Positions 31,296 through 33,103 of a DNA stretch of 33,103 nucleotides are shown piece by piece (position 1 is the stretch's first letter; every line of letters begins with the position of its first letter). The DNA comes from an uncultured beta proteobacterium (GTDB taxonomy: Bacteria > Pseudomonadota > Gammaproteobacteria > Burkholderiales > Burkholderiaceae_C): NCBI GenBank assembly GCA_903894475.1, contig CAITQH010000021.1:1-33103 (forward strand). Direction: 5' to 3'. Both the position numbers and the translations under genes were made by a program. The notes beneath the pieces were generated by a model. That model had not been told where the DNA came from, did not search any database, and saw only the letters and a list, made by a program, of their open reading frames with translations.

Positions 31296-31322
31296 TGTAG
31301 CTTGCGACGGCCAGACTGTCAA
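31294..31322 (-). promoter_or_regulatory. Sigma-70-type promoter of the efflux operon
   Basis: On the minus strand a perfect TTGACA (31322-31317) is followed after 17 bases by TACATT (31299-31294). This places the transcript start near 31287, within the operator candidate and about 20 bases before the TetR GTG. Confidence 0.7.
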
Positions 31323-31428
31323 CGCTGGCGATGTAAATTTGAGCAAAGTGGACACCCCTGCGGGAGCTGAAACAGGGTGGCGCGTAAGATGACCGGATTG
31401 AGCGCTGTGCAAACTTGGGGAGTATTGA

Positions 31429-31968
31429 ATGACCGAGCTTCGACAAACCATCACTCTTGGCGGCGGCTGCTTCTGGTGTCTGGAGGCGGTCTATGTCTGC
31501 GTCAAGGGTGTGCTGGACGTGGAAAGCGGCTATTGCAACGGTCACGTGCTGCAACCGAGCTACAGCGATGTCTGCAGCGGCGCGACCGGTCACAACGAAG
31601 TGGTCAAGCTGGTGTTTGATTCGACCCAGATCAGCGCACGCGAAATTCTGGAGATCTTCTTCGTGATCCATGATCCGACGACGCTCAATCGCCAGGGTCA
31701 TGACAGTGGTACGCAGTACCGCAGCGGCATCTATTTTTCGACGCCGGTGCAGCAGGCGCTGGCCAGAGAGATCATTGATGAGATGACGAACGGCACGGTC
31801 TACCGCAGCCCCATCGTCACCGAAGTGCTGCCGCTGGCGAATTACTGGGCCGCCGAGGATTACCACCAGGATTACTTTGCAAAGAACCCGCAGCAGGGCT
31901 ATTGCGTCGCAGTGGCGGCACCGAAAGTTGCGAAATTTCGTCGTACTTTTGCACGCTTGGTGCGCTGA
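31429..31968 (+). CDS. msrA: Peptide-methionine (S)-S-oxide reductase
   Basis: The 179-residue protein repairs oxidised methionine using a catalytic cysteine in GGGCFWCLEAVY (Cys14). HDPTTLNRQGHDSGTQYRSG is the conserved substrate region. A second cysteine near the C-terminus (QQGYCVAVAAPK) is the recycling cysteine of the thioredoxin-linked forms. No signal peptide, so cytoplasmic. The ribosome site GGGGAG is six bases upstream. It diverges from the efflux operon and is followed by the AEC carrier after 18 bp, probably on one message. The GVLDVESGYCNGHV stretch departs from the usual GV..T.VGYAGG but is seen in a subset of MsrA proteins. Confidence 0.94.
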   Translation: MTELRQTITLGGGCFWCLEAVYVCVKGVLDVESGYCNGHVLQPSYSDVCSGATGHNEVVKLVFDSTQISAREILEIFFVIHDPTTLNRQGHDSGTQYRSGIYFSTPVQQALAREIIDEMTNGTVYRSPIVTEVLPLANYWAAEDYHQDYFAKNPQQGYCVAVAAPKVAKFRRTFARLVR

Positions 31969-31986
31969 TATTTCTAAACGGCGGCC

Positions 31987-32937
31987 GTGACCGATCCTGT
32001 TTTTTCCGCCCTCTTGCCTGTCGTCGTCCTGATTGCGATTGGCTACATCAGCGGTCGCGCCGGCTGGATCCGCTCCGAGGCCAGCAAAGACCTGTCAGAT
32101 CTGGTCTTTATGGTGCTGGCGCCGGCCTTGTTGTTTCGCACCATGAGCACGGTGCATGTGGAGCAACTCAATTTCAAGCCGGTGGCCATGTATTTTGTGG
32201 CGGCGGCCTTTATCTTTGCAGCGATGCTGGTCTGGCAGGGTATGTCACGCCGTGCGGCCGTGCTGGCGTTGGCGGCAACTTTCAGCAATACCGTGATGAT
32301 AGGAGTGCCCCTGGTGGCGCTGGCTTATGGCGAAGCCGGATTGGTGATGCTGTTCACACTGATATCGGTGCATGCGCTTGTGCTACTGACACTGGCTACG
32401 GTGGTACTGGAACTTGCTGTGGCACGCGAACAGTCGGTCAGTGACAGCGGTGCGCCGCGCCACATGGCGCTGACCGTACTGGCGGCGATGCGCAACGGCA
32501 TCATCCATCCGGTGCCCCTGCCCATCCTGTTGGGTCTGGTCTTTGCGCAAACCGGTCTGGTGGTTCCAGCGCTGCTGGACAAGCCCTTGCTGCTGCTGAG
32601 CAACGCGTTTGGCCCGATCGCGCTGCTGCTGGTCGGTGTTACCCTGGCCCAGGTGCGTGTAGGCGAGCATCTCAGAGCGGCCCTGGGCCTGGCGCTGATC
32701 AAGAATCTCGCGTTCCCGGCGCTGGTTGCGCTGTTGAGTTGGTCGCTCGGACTCAGTGGTCTGACTTTGTCCGTGATGATTGTGGCTGCTTCCATGCCGA
32801 TCGGCGCCAATGTGTTCCTGTTTTCGCAGCGCTACCAGGTGGCGCAGGAACTGGTGACGGCCAGCGTGGCAGTGTCAACCGTGCTGGCGCTGTTGACAGT
32901 TTCGCTGGTGATGACCCTGTTGGGTACGACTTATTGA
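31987..32937 (+). CDS. AEC-family permease (auxin/malonate efflux carrier type)
   Basis: The 316-residue protein has about ten hydrophobic segments arranged as two repeats of five, as in the AEC family. The start VFSALLPVVVLIAIGYISGR, LVFMVLAPALLFRTMSTVHV and FSNTVMIGVPLVALAYGEAG are family marks. The C-terminal half has SMPIGANVFLFSQRYQVAQE, near-invariant in this family. Members export or import organic acids; the substrate here is unknown. The start is a GTG with a weak ribosome site and lies 18 bp after msrA. The tail ends close to a dispersed repeat that reaches the window edge. Confidence 0.88.
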   Translation: MTDPVFSALLPVVVLIAIGYISGRAGWIRSEASKDLSDLVFMVLAPALLFRTMSTVHVEQLNFKPVAMYFVAAAFIFAAMLVWQGMSRRAAVLALAATFSNTVMIGVPLVALAYGEAGLVMLFTLISVHALVLLTLATVVLELAVAREQSVSDSGAPRHMALTVLAAMRNGIIHPVPLPILLGLVFAQTGLVVPALLDKPLLLLSNAFGPIALLLVGVTLAQVRVGEHLRAALGLALIKNLAFPALVALLSWSLGLSGLTLSVMIVAASMPIGANVFLFSQRYQVAQELVTASVAVSTVLALLTVSLVMTLLGTTY

Positions 32938-33103
32938 GACTTCCATAAATCATGACAGTCCGGATCGTCATTGCGAGCCTCCCGAATCCGGCCCGATACC
33001 GCACACGGACTCTGAACCTGAAATTGTCATCCCGGACTTGATCCGGGATCCAGTGCCACGCGAGCCATGGATTGCGGGTCGGGGCCCGCAATGACAAGCA
33101 GGG
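32938..33103. repeat. Dispersed intergenic repeat at right edge (copy 3)
   Basis: TCATTGCGAGC at the left, TGAACCTGAAATTGTCA at 33013, a perfect hairpin ATCCCGGA/TCCGGGAT around CTTGA (33029-33049), then CCATGGATTGCGG and CCCGCAATGAC near the window end. It matches parts of the elements at 21601 and 24012-24214. No gene is seen. Confidence 0.7.

Noticed and set aside
30985-31866. 293-residue minus-strand ORF spanning msrA and the TetR gene
   Set aside because: It crosses two supported genes and the promoter/operator region; no family resemblance.

Overview
The window looks like a chromosomal segment of a betaproteobacterium of the order Burkholderiales, most like Comamonadaceae (Rhodoferax/Polaromonas-like). 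This is inferred from gene content and protein style: orphan TctC-type binding protein, DUF6351-like lipoprotein, Ada-AlkA fusion, AlgC-type mutase next to waaC-waaA, and pcm-tolC. No rRNA, tRNA, CRISPR array, complete insertion sequence or phage gene was seen.

Layout. (1) 1-1624: a decayed signalling region on the minus strand. It holds one intact single-domain receiver, a second receiver reduced to its C-terminal tail and joined to a small helix-turn-helix protein, and a histidine-kinase remnant lacking its phosphoacceptor and G1 regions. A frameshifted fragment lies at the left edge. (2) 1782-6263: a signalling module of PAS-HD-GYP phosphodiesterase, stand-alone receiver and FixJ/NarL-type regulator on the plus strand, convergent with a membrane-bound PAS-PAS histidine kinase. 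(3) 6382-10005: an alkyl-sulfatase-like lipoprotein and a GMC alcohol dehydrogenase, a plausible route from alkyl sulfate to alcohol to aldehyde. (4) 10602-16422: a MarR-centred ester-hydrolysis cluster. A CocE/NonD hydrolase is translationally coupled to a TctC solute-binding protein and is divergent from a MarR regulator, followed by a large DUF6351-like alpha/beta-hydrolase lipoprotein. Two palindromes of identical 8-7-8 geometry lie in the two control regions, suggesting one regulon.

(5) 16577-19900: RarD-type permease, a DMT permease shortened by two in-frame deletions, Ogt methyltransferase and Ada-AlkA glycosylase, all minus strand and chained by 4-base stop/start overlaps. (6) 20055-24014: phosphomannomutase/phosphoglucomutase, waaC and waaA for LPS core synthesis. 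(7) 24215-31268: a minus-strand operon tetR-adaptor-RND pump-pcm-tolC, a complete tripartite efflux system with its repressor, a good promoter and a palindromic operator. (8) 31429-32937: msrA and an AEC-family carrier.

The intergenic gaps at 21438-21747, 24015-24214 and 32938-33103 carry related dispersed repeats, with hairpin cores and flanking short tandem arrays of 18, 19 and 31 bp. A separate short palindrome (core CAATTGCCCCAAAGGGCAA) occurs at 1681 and 10085, with a half-copy at 262.

The best candidate for an undescribed system is the MarR-operator-linked set of DUF6351-like lipoprotein, CocE-like hydrolase and TctC. It would act as an outer-surface or periplasmic hydrolase, a periplasmic capture protein and a cytoplasmic hydrolase for an unknown ester or amide.
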